From: Golubevia sp. BC0850
Taxonomy: Eukaryota > Basidiomycota > Exobasidiomycetes > Golubeviales > Golubeviaceae
Reading direction: 5' to 3'
DNA length: 64,000 nucleotides
Assembly: GCA_012976225.1 (NCBI GenBank)
Contig: JAAVVG010000020.1
Span: forward strand, 124,001 to 188,000
Each line of letters begins with the position of its first letter. Position 1 is the first letter of the stretch. Below, piece by piece: positions 1-12,459 of this stretch. Both the position numbers and the translations under genes were made by a program. The notes beneath the pieces are model-generated. The model ran no database searches. It was given only the letters and a program-made list of their open reading frames with translations, and was not told the DNA's origin.

Positions 1-911
1 CTGAGAATGACAGAGGTTTTTCAACATTCGAATCCTGGATAGAAGAGAACAGAATGGGGCGTCAACTTTTCTTATCCTGAGCCATCCATACAAATCCAAT
101 CCGGCACTTCCTTTGTCTGTCAACAGGGCAGATCGATGAACGACCATGTCAGAGACCTATGGAGAGGAGAATTCAATGCTCAGAGTGATTGTAGAGACCA
201 TGCTTTTGACTCAAGATTAAGATGTTAATGTGTAAACATGGCTGCTTCTCTGTTTTTTTCTTCGTCTTCGCACTCATTTTGGACTTCAACATTTTTCTTT
301 TGGCTCTTCCAAAGGGGAAAGAAAATATCCAAAGAAAGACTAAATTGAAAGTAAATTTTGGAACCATTACAAGAACGGGGAAAGTGATGTGGATGTGTGT
401 GGGATCTCTTTGGTTGATGCAATTCAAGGATATGGGTCTATGCGTTGATGAATTGGGTGGTATTGTGATGGAGACGAGACTTGTGACAGAAGCAAGGGAA
501 GAAGGAATAAAATAAAAGGTGAGGCTGGAAAGAAGTTGAATTCTCTCTGAAGCTAGTTTGCTGGTTGATCAGGCAAAGTCTTGGGGTTAGTGAGGTACGC
601 ATGGAGGAAGGGGGGGGGGAGAGAGAGAGAGATAGACTGGGAGACTGGGAGACTGGGAGACTTGGAGAGGTTGGAGAGTGACTTGGAAGGTGGTACAATG
701 AAAAATCAAGAAAAACCAAAGAGAAGGGAAAGAAGAAAGGGAAAAGGAATGAAAACCATAATCGGACTTGCTAAAAGGAGGATAGAAGAGAGTTTCATTC
801 GGAGATTTATTGATATGAGTAATTCGCTCCCGCTTGCTAAACGAAGGGCTTCCTCCGTCTGATCAAAGAGAAAGTTTCAAAGGACTTGAGAAAACTTGAA
901 GAGCTTTGAGG
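1..911. other. Intergenic stretch at the left edge, no supported gene
   Basis: No open frame here shows a recognisable domain. The longest ones (about 222-515 on the plus strand) overlap antisense frames of similar length and have biased low-complexity composition. The stretch is purine-rich from about 580 to 760 and holds a small tandem repeat, listed separately. It probably contains the 3' untranslated region of the minus-strand gene ending at 912. Confidence 0.5.
610..666. repeat. G-run, GA run and 8-bp minisatellite
   Basis: Ten Gs (610-619) run into a short GA repeat, followed by three perfect copies of GACTGGGA (635-658) and one diverged copy (659-666). The array is wholly purine-biased on the plus strand and lies outside coding sequence. 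Confidence 0.85.
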
Positions 912-2774
912 CTACTGACTATCACCTGAGTCGTAATTGAATTGCTCGTACTGGTTTCGATTCCGATCTTGAGCTAAATTACTAGAGGTCGATGGAGGCG
1001 AATTATAGGACGAAGATTGCTCTGCATTTGAAATACTACCTCTCGAGAGTTGATGAGGAGAATAGTAGACGTTCGAAGGTCCAGAGGATTGAGGGTAACC
1101 AGAGGGTTGGAACTGGTTCTGGTTTGGTTGCTGAAGTTGAACTTGGTTTCCAGACTCGTTGGCTGTTGATGATGATGCTGCTGCTGCTGCTGCGCTGTTT
1201 TGAGTCTTGAGTGTCGAGAAGGCTTCTTGAAGATCTGGGATCGTAGTCTTTTGAGAAGCGAGCTTGTTTCGATTGATTCGGCTTTGCATCGCTCGAACAA
1301 TTGCGTCCTTGACTCGAGTAGGATACCTTCCGTTCTCTCCACCTTCTCCAGACGTCAACTTGGCCAACTGCTGTACGGCTCGAACAGCATCCTTTCCTCT
1401 TGAGACTGGAGCGAAGCTCGGAAGAAGGACCTCAGACTGCCACGCTGACCCTCCCCACATTTGGGAAACGGCTGATTCGTACCTCTGGATCTTGGCTGTC
1501 GTCTTGTTCGTGCCAGAAGAATCGAGGTTGCTTGTTGAGTCACCCGAAGAGCCTTGACCATATCCAGTGGCGGTCCCGCTTCCACTACCTCCTAGAGATA
1601 GGAGACCCGGATCTATGAGTGAAGACTTTGTCCTCTTGGAGCCTCGATCCGGAGCACCAGAATTCATATCCGGGCTTGCTGGCATCAGATGCTTTTGAGG
1701 ATTAGAAGGATGAGTTGAGTACGATGATGAAGCAGCCGTCGAATTTTGTTGAGATGGAGAAGCAGAGATTGAAGCGGAGGCGTGATTCTGATAGCGAGCA
1801 TAACCTTGTTGAGAATGAGATGGAGAAGCTGATGGAGAAGCTGATGGAGATTCCGACCTTTTCATCCGAGCTATGTGAGGAGGCTGAGAGCTACCTTCGG
1901 GCAGAGGGAAGGAAGATGAGCCTCCAGTAGGAGCAACGCCACCTGAACCACTCAGACCCCGCGATGTGTCCAGAGGACCTGGAAAAGCGTGAGGAGAGCT
2001 ACTGGAAAGTGGTGCGGGCCTCAGACCTGTGAGTGAGCGAGAAAGATAGTAGCCACCGAGGACCGAGAAGAAAAGAGAGGGTCAATGCCAGACCGACGAA
2101 TCGAACGAGCTCCACCCCAGTCGTCCAGACAGATCGACAGCACCTCTACGAATCTTTCGAACTTCTCGGTCTCTGCAACTATGAGACGAAGAGAGGCGGC
2201 GATCCAGACCTTCCATCCCCATCGGCCCGTTCCGTGCCCACCAACCTATATAGACCCTCTTTGCCCGATCGTATCGCAAAGCCCTCGTACCCTGAAGTCA
2301 CTCACCTTTTTCATGTTCATATCTAGATCCCATCTGAGCTGCGAAAGCTGCCGATTGCTTGATAGCTGAGCTGATCATGCCACTTGCAATCTTCGACCTT
2401 ATCCAAAATCGATCACCTTCCTTGATTCCTAAGTTATGCAGCGTCTCTTTGGCTGGAAATGGAACGGCATCAATAGCTACACCTTCTTTCAATAGCTCCC
2501 ATTCATTCTCTGGATGATTTTGATGCCTTGCCCAAGCTTGAAGAACTCTGTTGGGGGTATGAGTCCAAGGGTTCAATCCTCTCAAGGTTGAACCAGCTTT
2601 GATACCGAAGTCAGGGTCGGCTTCGTTGAGGTTAGAAGAGTCATCGATAGCTGGATGAAGTTCGCAATGAATGGTTATGGTTTGAGATTGCTGGGATTGC
2701 TGAGCTTGCTGCTGTTGATGATGGAATTGTTGGAAGCCTTCTTGACCTTGGTGTTGAAGTTCTGCTCCTCCCAT
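912..2774 (-). CDS. Unrecognised Ser/Gln-rich protein, 527 aa, two exons
   Basis: Two exons are read: 2774-2306 and 2026-912. The donor GTGAGT and acceptor CAG around the 279-nt intron keep the frame across the junction, and the sum is 528 codons including TAG. The N-terminal part (about residues 10-156) begins with a poly-Gln/His tract and continues into a compact, non-repetitive segment with the motif LNPWTHTPNRVLQAWARH, which looks like a folded domain. The middle is Ser/Pro/Ala-rich with SPSASPS repeats. A helical block with SQMWGGSAWQSEVLLPSFAPV lies at about residues 340-370. The C-terminus is Gln/Asn/Ser-rich low complexity with an alanine run. I do not recognise the family. The composition suits a nuclear or cytoplasmic regulatory protein, but that is inference. 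It is transcribed in the same direction as the SDR gene upstream, about 1.2 kb away. Confidence 0.7.
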
Positions 2775-3973
2775 TCTCTCCGAAGAGATTTCTGAAGAAG
2801 TCTAAGATCAAATCAAGTCAACTGAGGGTCGAATAGAATTGGAAAGGAGAGGAAGTGGCAGTAGAGAAGGAAAGTCGGTCTGAGAGGCGGTCGCGGTGAG
2901 AGAGGGGAAGGAGGGGAAGGAAACAAAAGAAGTAAGAAGGATGTGTCGAGATCTCCTTTTGTCCGGTATCAACTGTCAGCTTAGCGTTTAACATCTATCA
3001 AATCCCGACCGGCGATCTTGTACACAATTCTGTTTCAGCACTTGCGCAGAGGAAGAGAGTCAGATCGTCAGAGCCAACCGCAAGAATTCAAGAGTGCGGT
3101 TTCTGCAAGGATCCCCTCCTTGTTCTTCCCACAGTTCCACTCCATTCCCCTTCTCTATGACACAGGGGAATGGAAAAGTCTAGATTCATTTTCTTCAATT
3201 GACTTTACCGAGAGTAACTCTAGTGAGATAGAGATGACGCAAGTATGTAATCAGCGCATCAGGCTTAGAGGTACTGGAGACCGGCACACCTGCAGACAAC
3301 CCAGATGCAATTTACAACTCGACGATCGAGCACGATCAGCTGCAGTGGGGGTAATAAGATCTTCCAGGTAGCATTTGAGCATTTGCGGTGCGCACGGCGC
3401 AGCCTGCTGGAACTCTGTTTTCCTCGGGCTGGTCATGGTCAAATCATCAAAGACGGACACGCGGACACCCCTCACGCCTCACGATGTTGTGCTTGAGATA
3501 TTGAGACGTTGAGATAGTACAGCCAAATCGAAAACTACCTGCTGGGGAAAATCTTCTGTGCAACTCGTTCCGATCATCTCGACAGCGCGACATGCCACCG
3601 CCACCTGCATCGACGAACTTCACGTCAGGCTCAATGTTGAGATGTTGATCAATCACTCTTGATCGAATGCTTGATAGGCGATTAATACCAGAGAGTTGGC
3701 CAACAGAGGGCTCGATCGAGCTCCCCAATAAATTAACAAAACCGATGAAAAGTAGTTAACAAGGACAATCAAATACTCAAAAGCTCAATTGCTTAACTGC
3801 TCAAAATGGCCGGGCAAAGATAGCACGAGACCCATACATGTGTGGGTTCTCAAGCAGCTATGTACAGCGCTGCGAGCGACATGTAGGCATTCTTTGTCTA
3901 CACGGGGCATCTATTTACAAGTAGGTTTCTTCTCGGAGCTTTCTCTCTCCTCCCCTAGGTACCTCGAACAAGC
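2775..3973. other. Intergenic, no supported gene
   Basis: This is upstream sequence of the 912-2774 gene and downstream sequence of the SDR gene. Open frames at about 3018-3371 (plus) and 3447-3728 (minus) overlap each other and show no domain, intron signals or codon pattern that I would trust. Purine-rich sequence at about 2840-2940 lies just upstream of the 2774 start and probably belongs to its leader. Confidence 0.45.
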
Positions 3974-5580
3974 TCACAAGTGAGAAGTAGGTTCCATTTT
4001 CTCCGTCTCAAATCCCTCAAATCCAGTCATCCAACCATTCTCAACGGCCTTGACATCTTCGACAACTCTTTGCCACAATCGACTTCTAGCCAAGGAATCT
4101 CCGACTTCAGGTCTCGGATTCTCTTCAGTGATTCTATTGAAGTACTTTCCTCCTTTTCCAAAAGATTCTCCCTTGGAAGGTGGTCGTGATGAGAGTTCTT
4201 TCTGAGTGAATCCTGCTGAGTTGTCGAAGGCAGCGTGAAGCATCGATACTGATCCCTGCCTGGTCGAGATGGCCCTTGTTTTCACTATCGTATCGAGAAC
4301 CATCAAGATTGGCATTGGAAGAGCTCTGACTGAAGCTGTGTTCCAAATGTTGGAGGCTTGAGAGGAAGAATGGAAAAGGAAGAAGGGCGGAGCGTTAGAC
4401 AGCCAGTAGGAGCTCGAGAGAGTTTCATTTTCGACTTCAAGAGGCGTCTTTTCTCTAGGACTCACCAACAAATCCAGGATGGAGTGCTGAGTCGGAAAAA
4501 ATAGGAGAGGGACAAAAATTGGGCGTCAAAGGGGATGGTCTGATTTCGCCACTCTAAGTTTCCTGTCGTCAACACTCACAGTTGACGATGACATGCTTGT
4601 AATCATCAGTTCTACTCATTCTTAGCTGAAGCTCTTTAGTGAACATCACAAGGAGAAGTTTGGAGTTGCAGTAAGCGTTCTTCGTCCCGGTGTTCTTTTC
4701 GTTGTTGAAATTGCTGGAAAGAGACAAAGAGAGATTCCGCGAGTGAGGCTCGAAGAGAAGCGTTGGTGGAAAGTTATCAATGAGTCGAAACTGACCTGAA
4801 ATCCAAATCTCCATCCGAATGGAAAGCCGAGGCTGTATTGATGATTCTAGGAGTTTTGGCTTGCTTCATAGTTGGGAGAATCATGAACGTCAAAAGACAA
4901 TGACTCAAAAAGTTGACTTGATGAGTGAGCTCGAACTCGTCTTCAGTCTTGATGAAGTTCAATCCTCCACTTCCAAGACCAGCATTATTGAAAAGGTAAT
5001 AAAGAGTTCTTCCTGAAGCCAGCCACTTTTCCGCAAAGGCTTTGACAGATTTGAAGCTCGAGTAATCGATTTGCCAGTATTCCAACTCTGGCTGCTTGGA
5101 TTCAGCTGATTTTGAGGATGATTCTGCTAGCATTTCCTTGAGTTCTTTGATGACTTGGTCCGGATGAGGTTCGTGAGGAGGTGGATCTCTGCAAGCTAAG
5201 ATTACATTGCAATTCCAAGAGACCAAGGTTCTGGCGCATTCCCTTCCAATTCCTGAATTTCCTCCCGAAACGATAGCCCATCTGCCAGTGAGATCAACAC
5301 GGGTTGGAAGGTCGTAGGTAGCTGTTGGGAGTATGAGACAGGATAGGTTCAGCAACGTTTCGCTGTTTCTATCAAAACCTGTGCTGATCAACTCACTCGC
5401 GTACTCGTTGAAATATCTTCTCTTAGTACGTTCCCAGCTTGACCTTGATTTCGGGAGGCGGGATGAGAATTGAAGGTGATCATTGGTTCTCGAGACAGAA
5501 AGACGGAAGACTCACCATGGCTTGGGAGAAAAAGCTGAAAGACCTGGTCCATCGCAGTGAGTGTCCAGAGAGTTGCTCAT
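3974..5580 (-). CDS. Short-chain dehydrogenase/reductase (retinol dehydrogenase/WWOX-like), 391 aa
   Basis: Six exons are inferred: 5580-5516, 5443-5397, 5321-4796, 4713-4580, 4486-4466 and 4356-3974, summing to exactly 392 codons. The Rossmann nucleotide-binding motif SGGNSGIG follows VDLTGRWAIV at about residues 45-65. FNNAG, the Ser of NTASAFH and the catalytic tetrad motif YCNSK follow in the expected order, and the family HPGFV motif is encoded by a 21-nt exon. The reaction is probably NAD(P)H-dependent carbonyl or alcohol oxidoreduction on a hydrophobic substrate. The substrate cannot be read from the sequence. There is no signal peptide. The start at 5580 was chosen because it alone keeps the frame through the two short 5' exons. 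The protein is longer than the 250-350 aa of many classical SDRs because of an insert between the cofactor motif and NNAG and a C-terminal extension. Confidence 0.85.
4466..4486 (-). other. 21-nt microexon of the SDR gene
   Basis: Flanked by CAG acceptor and GTGAGT donor, this 21-nt exon encodes the conserved HPGFV segment that follows the YxxxK helix in SDRs. The frame is kept on both sides (AAC T|CA CTC ... GTT G|CC TCC). Confidence 0.8.
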
Positions 5581-6903
5581 GTTTGAATGGCTGTGTTGGA
5601 GGGAAGAAGAAGAAGAAGAGAAAGATGAAAAGGTTGGAGACAAAGGAGAAACCGACCAATCTCAAAAAGACGCTATTTTTGGGTATAGTGATCTTGCCGC
5701 CGGTGTGAAAGCGACCCCTTTCGTGTCGACACCGAAACAGAAAGACCAAGCAAGATAGACCAAAGACTGTTGCGATTGACTTAATTGCAGACTCATTTAT
5801 GCAGAAGGAGAAAAGAACAGATCAGTTTTCTGGGTGGGAGCGAATCTGCAGTGGAGGTTGAGATATGAAGATTGACCCAGATTTGAATCTCACGCCGTCA
5901 TTGACGCCTTTCTCTTCTCTCGAAATCTTTACATAAGGGTTCACTGAAACTGAGAAGGAAGAATCGAGGCATCAAAGTGACAAGGTGGGAGTAAAATGCT
6001 TCGTATACAAGTGTTGCCACCGCCCCTCCCCCCCCCCCCAAAGAAAAGGCCCGTTCTCCTCAAAGTAGAGCTTCCCATGAGATCATAGAGCTGGTTAAAT
6101 ACGAAAAGTTCGTCTTCTCTTAGGCAATGAGAAGAACCAAGCTAGGAAATGGATCTTGGGGGTCAACATTTAGCTCCTTTTTTGTCATGATTGAGTGGAT
6201 CCAAATTGGCTCATCTCCTTGGGCTGAGTATACTTAGGACTCGAATAAACCTCTACTCTATGCAACTGGGGTCTTTTCAAGGCGTGAAGAGGAGTTTGGA
6301 AGGGGAAGAATCATCCCTGGACATCTCGTTGCTACCGATCTTGCAAGATTTTTTGTCACCTCAACTTCTAGAAAGAACTCCCCTTTACCCTATACTGTAC
6401 ATAGCTGTAAACTACCTCCAACTTTGAATCTGGAGAGTTGCGCGGGCTCTCTTTCTCTTCAACAGGTGCCTACGTTGAAAGATCTCGACGCACTCCAGGA
6501 ATCCAGTGCTTCTCTTCAATTGACTACCAACCAGACTATGGTACGTTTCTTACCTAACTCAAACCATAAATCAAGCTTACGCGCCTCAGAAGAAAGCCAA
6601 GGAAAAGGAAACCCTGCGCCCAACAGTTCATGTAGATCCGGTTCACCCCTCAGTCTTTCAATTGACTTGATAGCTCCCGATCCTCCTATAAGAGCTCCCA
6701 AATGAAAAACGTACTAAGAGTCTCATCTTATACGTAGAAAATCGACGAAGACGAGAAAGACAATAGAAACTCAGTAGGATCCACGCTAAGCTAAAGTCTT
6801 GATTGGGTTGCCTTGAATCCAACCAACCATCAACGCATCACCTTGAATATCCAATCCTTCACATCAAGACATTTCGACTATCGATTTTCTCGACATCTTT
6901 AAG
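5581..6903. other. Intergenic between divergent SDR and transcription-factor genes
   Basis: This 1.3-kb region separates two divergently transcribed genes and so probably holds both promoters. Weak plus-strand frames at 6191-6427 and 6424-6705 have no recognisable domain and were not called. A 13-nt C run sits near 6028-6040. No Cys-rich zinc-cluster exon for the downstream transcription factor is visible here. Confidence 0.5.
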
Positions 6904-9900
6904 ATGGAAGAAGAATTGGATCTTCAGCGGCGATTTGGTACAAATCTCTCACCATTAGCTCGCGGTTCCAACTCAACGCTCGAAGATCCGGACAACAATA
7001 AGAGATCCAGGTAAGTCGAACTTCACAGACATACTTCAAAGCATCAGTATTCTGTTAGAGATCTCTTCTGAGGCTTTCAACTCGTTTTGATAACTGACGC
7101 CTTCATGGTGCACTGTCGTCCAACGTCTCTCATCCTTTCCAGAACTGATCAAGCACCACCACTTCCAAACCCCGTCGGAGGCGCGGAGAGCCAGTATACT
7201 TCTCAGATCGCTTTTCTACAGGCCAGAATTGCTTTCCTGGAAAAGGAGAACTCTCTGCTGAAGAATCAAAGCCTGTCCCCTCCAGACACGACGGCTTCTT
7301 CTCACGCCAGCTCGACCAGCACTTCAAAGCGAAAGACCTCAAGTGCTGCTAATAAGATTGAACCTTCCGTTTCAGTCGAAAACAAGGTGAGTATCGACGA
7401 TGCTACAGGTCCCACAAGATGGAGGAGGACTGCCAAATGACTCATCCTTTCTCGCCCTCTTTTCTGCTTTTCTCTCCGTCTTATCTGATCCTCTGTCCCG
7501 CAAAGGTCATCGATGAGATTTCTGCAAGAATGGAAACCCATTGGAGATTCAATGGTACAACTGGAGAAGATACCTTGAGGAGTGGAGAAACTACCTATGG
7601 AAAGACTTCACTTTCTCCTCTCACTCTCTTCCAATCTCCCTTTAGTCCGGTCGGAGTGTCTCAGAGGAAATCTCTTTACAAGTGAGCTCATGTCTCGAGG
7701 TGATAGAGAAGAGATAGAAACGCTCATCTATCTTTCCTTTCTCCGTATTCCCAGGTCCATGCTTTCTTACCTTCCACCTAGGTTTCAATTCGAAAGTGTC
7801 CTTCAATTCTACTACCAAGAACTAGAGATCTTAGATCATTGCTTCCACCGCCCAACTTTACTCTCGACTCTCGACTCTTTTTGGACTACGGATCCATCAA
7901 ACAAAGGGAACGAAACTTCGGAGCTCAGCTTTCTTGCTCTAGTCTTTGCTATACTTTTAGGATCTGCATGCATGCTTACTAAGGATCGATGGCATTTAAT
8001 TGGAGTTCAAAACGAATCTTTAGAAGAATACGATGAGATTTTGGAGAAGTGGAACCTAGCTTATTTGACGTTGCTCGCTGCTTCAGATTGGATCCAGCAA
8101 CCTAATCTATACTCTCTTCAGAGTGTCATTACAGTCAGGAGAGCGATATGGAGGAGAAGTCGGTTTGCTTTTAGCTTCTCACTTAACACTCTAGCTCTCA
8201 GAGCAGCAGAGTTCATAGGTTTTGGAATGTTAGGGTCTGCTAGTGAGTTGTTGGATTGTCGATTCGCTTTTATTTCTATGTAACATGACGTCTTGATTTC
8301 TCTTACTTCCTTCCAAACCTCTCCCTCCCTCTTCTCTCTTTTCAAAGAGCAAGATGAAGTCAGATGGAATGCGGAAACAGCTCCTCCTGCGAAACCGGAA
8401 TACGGCTACAGAAGTCACGTCACAAGAGAGACGGCCCGAAGAGTTTGGAGATCTCTCCTTGCAATTGAGAATATCTGTCACGCCCATGCCTGCGTCTCCG
8501 AGTTCGTCCAGCCTGACGTGCCTTCGCGCACTCAGCTTCCACTCAGGATCGATGATGAGGATCTTGTCGATGGAAAGCCACTTCCAAATGAGCGACAGTC
8601 AATAGGCGTGAGTAAGCGGACAAGATCGTCTCGACAGATGAAGAGAGAGAGAGTTGACTCCAGTCCATCTACTTCTCTCACTTCCAGCGAGAGGCCCTGA
8701 TGAGTGCTTCAGCTTCCTCGGCTTGCTTCACTCACGTCTGGGAAGCAGTTCAAGGTGGCTCTTACGAAAAGATTCTGGAAATAGATGCCAACATTAGAGC
8801 CTACTCTGCTTCTCTACCTCTATCTCTCAAGATGGACGGTCACTCCGAAAATTTACCCCAAGTGATATCCGAGATGAACATCCGTCCTTATTTGGTTCTC
8901 GCCAAATTATATCTCAACACCAACATAGCTTTATCTTTACTGAACTTACACAAGTCTTTTCAAGCTAAAGCCTATTCTGACGCTACGTACGCTAGAAGTC
9001 TCGAAGCCTGCATTTCGGCTAGTAGTTGGCTAATGAGAACTCTGAATACCGAGATTCTGGGCTCTAAACTGGATGGTCCGGCTTCTCAGTGCTCTCATAT
9101 CCTCTTTCAGAGGTTCTATGGTCCTGTCTATCTGTACCCTGCGGCCTCGGTCCTTCTAGTTCATCTGACTCAGGACCAGATCTCTGGATCAGAAGCTAGA
9201 GAGGTGCTCGAAGATGTTGATCGAGCTATCAACTTCACTCAGACTCTATGCGTGAGTGTTTCGAACCAAGGAGCTTGCGATGCTTTTTTCAGAGACCTTC
9301 ATAGATTGTAAATTTTATACACATTTCTCTCTCCTCTCTCTTTCTACCTCTTCTGGCACACCTTTCCAATTCGTTCGATTTAAAATTCTTTAAAGGACGA
9401 TTATAAATTCCGAGTTTTCGACAGACAAGTTTCGGTTCTCAAATCTTTCCGAACCGCTGTTTCTCATCGGAGGTTTGTCAACTCCAAGACATGCAAAGAA
9501 GCTTCAATCCTCAAACCTCCTACCAAACCCATTCCTGCTCGAGTCAATCAGAACTCCAATTCCCTTTCAAATCTTTCTTCAAGAAATAGATCTCAAAGTT
9601 TCAATCAGCAGCATCTTGATCCTGAACCTCAACCTCGGGGTTTCAGTAGACAAGGAAACGCATTCCAGTTTCATTCAACTCCTCAAATCCATCATGCTCC
9701 AAAAACTATAGGGTCCGGATTGAGAAGTCATAACATCAATTCCACAAACTATCAGGGACCGAACCAAGACGACGTATCGACTCTGGAACTTCGATCTGAA
9801 TTCAATGGGCAAGCTGATCCTTCCCCTCCTCAGAAAACTCATCACGGCGAACCAACGGTTGAGAGACCATTTTCGAACGCCGAAGATAGGAGAATGCAAG

Positions 9901-10106
9901 CTGAGCTGGACGACTTTGTTCAATCACTACTAAAAGATCAATCAGAGCCTTCGGTTGGTGATGACGGAAGTGAATCTGCCCCTTCTCCTCAGAGTTCTTC
10001 TTTCTTCGCCGTCTTGGATCAGTTCTTGGTTCCTTCGGGGATGGAAGAGGATGGAAATCGACTAGCTGTATTTGATACTCCAGAGGACTTCGATTGTAAA
10101 ATATGA
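6904..10106 (+). CDS. Fungal-specific transcription factor, Fungal_trans-type, no visible zinc cluster, 849 aa
   Basis: Seven exons are inferred: 6904-7010, 7143-7386, 7506-7681, 7755-8242, 8348-8607, 8688-9251 and 9396-10106. Together they give exactly 850 codons. The short basic N-terminus ends in NNKRSR and is followed by a heptad-like coiled coil (SQIAFLQARIAFLEKENSLL) of the kind that follows the DNA-binding domain in Gal4-type regulators. The central region matches the layout of the fungal regulatory middle-homology domain: an FYYQELEILDHCFHRP entry, LALVFAILLGSACM, a 'SLQSVIT' helix, RRVWRSLLAIE, and the DDEDL motif. The C-terminal 240 residues are Ser/Pro/Gln-rich with an acidic end, possibly an activation region. 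No CX2CX6C cluster is seen in exon 1, intron 1 or the upstream 500 bp. The protein is probably nuclear. Its target genes are unknown; the neighbouring copper chaperone is not evidence of function. Confidence 0.85.
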
Positions 10107-10841
10107 CCAAGTCACTTTACCCCGTTCTTCCCAAGAGCAAACAATTTGATTAGCGATGCGAGCTTTCACTCGATCATTTCCTGACTATCTCACCATTTCT
10201 CCCTTTGAAAAGATGAGAGAGGTAAGGGACAGGCTGAGTCAGGTAAGACTCCGTGCTTCGAATTGTCACCATAGATCTGTCGTCGAGGCTGAGTGAGAGT
10301 CGCCACCGATTTTGCTTCCTGTTGCCCCTTGACAGGGAGTGTCGTATGTCAGCAGGCAAGCACAGTCCAATGCCCCATCCTGAGAAGCTTTGGTCAAGGA
10401 TCTTACCTTTTCTCCTTGACGATGGGAGTAGTCCAGTGTCTACAATTCTCGAAGAGGGAGTCTCTGGAAACCCGAGCTGCTCTTTCCGACAGCACAGTGC
10501 CAAGGTAGAAATCGGTCCATGGGAAAGTTTCCAGAAACATTGCCCGAATAGGGAAAAAAAACAAATGACAAGAGCGAAATGGCTACATCGATCCAAATCC
10601 GAGTTAGAAAGTGCATGATCAGGTTCATTCTCTCACTCTCTGATTCTTTGATTCTCTTTGAAAGATTCTAAAGTGCTGAGAGTACCGGTTGGAGTAGAAG
10701 CAAAGGGGATGAAAAGAAGGGGTTGACGGAGACTTTTGGACTTCTCGACTCTCGAGCCTCGACCTCGGCTTCTTTCCTTCCCTCCCAAACATCAAAGAAA
10801 CTCAGAATCCCTCGCAACTCACTTTTCACTCAACAATAGCA
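10107..10841. other. Intergenic, no supported gene
   Basis: This is the downstream region of the transcription factor and the upstream region of ATX1. Overlapping open frames at 10174-10618 occur on both strands and show no domain; none was called. Confidence 0.5.
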
Positions 10842-11687
10842 ATGGCAGAAGTGAGTCAAAGTATCATCAGAGATGCAAGCAGCATCAGAAAGCAGAGAGC
10901 AGAGATCCTTTACATCTTGAATTCAATTCCAAACAACACAACTTTCTCTAAGTCGTCCTTCTATCTCAACTTCCTAGAATTCTCCATTTCAAATCATATC
11001 CGTCAATAAGAAACTCTTCTGTCATGCTAGTAACAGCTTCTGATTCTGATTCTGACGCTTGACTCTTTCATCACCAACTCTCATCTATCTCCGATTCCAC
11101 ATCTCACTTCTATCCAACCCAGCACGAATACAAGTTTGACGTGGCGATGACCTGTGGGGGTTGCTCAGGTGCTGTCACTAGAGTCTTGGGAAAGTTAGAA
11201 GGTAAGTGAAAATATGCAGAGTTGGGAACAGATTGCAAAGGGAGAAGGGAGAGGACAAAGATGTGTGGCAAAAGCTTCCAGGACGACTGTGCTTCAAGGG
11301 GAAAAGGGAGACGTAGGAAAGAGTAGGAAAAAGTGATACACGAGTACCTCTTATGAGCAGGCAGAGTCAAGAGGAAGAGAAGGTACTGGAGATGTGGGAC
11401 CTTATCACCTTTGGTCCTTACCCCTTCCATCCCTTCACTTTTCAGCAACAAGCGCTTTGAACCTATCTTCTCAGCATAGAGCTCTCCATTTTCATTCCTG
11501 CCTTGCTTTCCAAGCTTTTCTCTGACCAACAATTCTTCTTTCCTACCTCCTTCCAGGTGTCTCATCTTTCGATGTCTCCCTAGAAAATCAGACCGTCATC
11601 GTCAAAGGTACTGCTCCTTACGAAACTGTACTAGAGAAGATCAAGAAGACTGGGAAAGAAGTTAGGAAGGGGGAGGTGGTGCTTTAA
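10842..11687 (+). CDS. ATX1: ATX1-type cytosolic copper chaperone, 72 aa
   Basis: Three exons, 10842-10850, 11123-11201 and 11557-11687, sum to 73 codons. The first coding exon is only nine nucleotides (M-A-E) and is followed by a 272-nt intron. The copper-binding motif MTCGGC sits at residues 11-16, followed by the helix SGAVTRVLGKLEG and the ferredoxin-like beta strands. The C-terminal motif KKTGKEVRKGE matches the lysine-rich end of ATX1 proteins. The length agrees with the family (about 68-75 aa). The known role of the family is to carry Cu(I) in the cytosol to the Golgi Ccc2-type P-type ATPase, feeding secreted cuproenzymes and the iron-uptake multicopper oxidase. The gene is too intron-broken to appear as one open frame. 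Confidence 0.93.
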
Positions 11688-12459
11688 AAGCAGTTTCGTC
11701 TTCCCAAGAACCTCAAAAACAGATTGTAAATAATCAAAAGCAAAGAGGACAATTTCTGAGATCTAAGATAGAGTTCCTCAAGTCAGAAATGGAGGTTCGG
11801 ACTATAGATTGAGATTGATGATTCAATCGATCTTCCGGGAGACTAAAGAAGAAGAATCTAAGTCTCTCTCGGGCGAAATGAATTGAACTCTGCTTGCTCT
11901 TCGTTCAATTTATACGACTCCAACGTTATCATCCCCTTGCGTCGAGAGGAATCAAAAACTAGCTCAATCAGGTGTTGGTCTTCTTATAGAGCTTGAGTAG
12001 GACGACATCCTCTTAGACCTCCCACTCCCAACTGAGGGGGGATGGAGTTAAGAGAACCTCCAAGAAAATCGTGTTCTACGGATTCGCTCGCACTGAATTG
12101 TTCTTCAGAAAGCAATTCATTGCAAAGGCATGACTGACGCGTGAAGTCTCTGTGGAGATGGGCGTCCAGCTAAGGATCTCCTCTCCCTGGCTCCAACGTT
12201 CCACCTCCCTCACGCATCACATCACCTTCCCATGAACCCATTTTCAAATCCAATTCATCTCCAGAATCAACATCCATGGGACCCCAACGACTTTCCCAAT
12301 TTAGAAGGTCTGCGCTCTCTCGACCTGAGGAAGTCCTGCGACGCCGGAATCGAGTGTCCCTTTCACCTTTAAAAGAGAACAGATTTTTTCAACATTTTTC
12401 TCCCTTCCCAAACAAACCCCTTCTCTTTCTTCAACTCTTCAAGACTTCTCTACCATTCA
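11688..12459. other. Intergenic, promoter region of the GMC oxidoreductase gene
   Basis: No coding signal was seen in this 770-bp region. It has an A/T-rich TTTAAAAGAG block about 90 bp upstream of the 12460 start and a pyrimidine-rich leader (about 12385-12455), both common in fungal promoters. No operator can be named. Confidence 0.45.

Noticed and set aside
912-1865. A 317-aa gene starting at 1865
   Set aside because: The frame continues upstream without a stop to a good acceptor at 2026 and joins in frame to the 2774-2306 exon.
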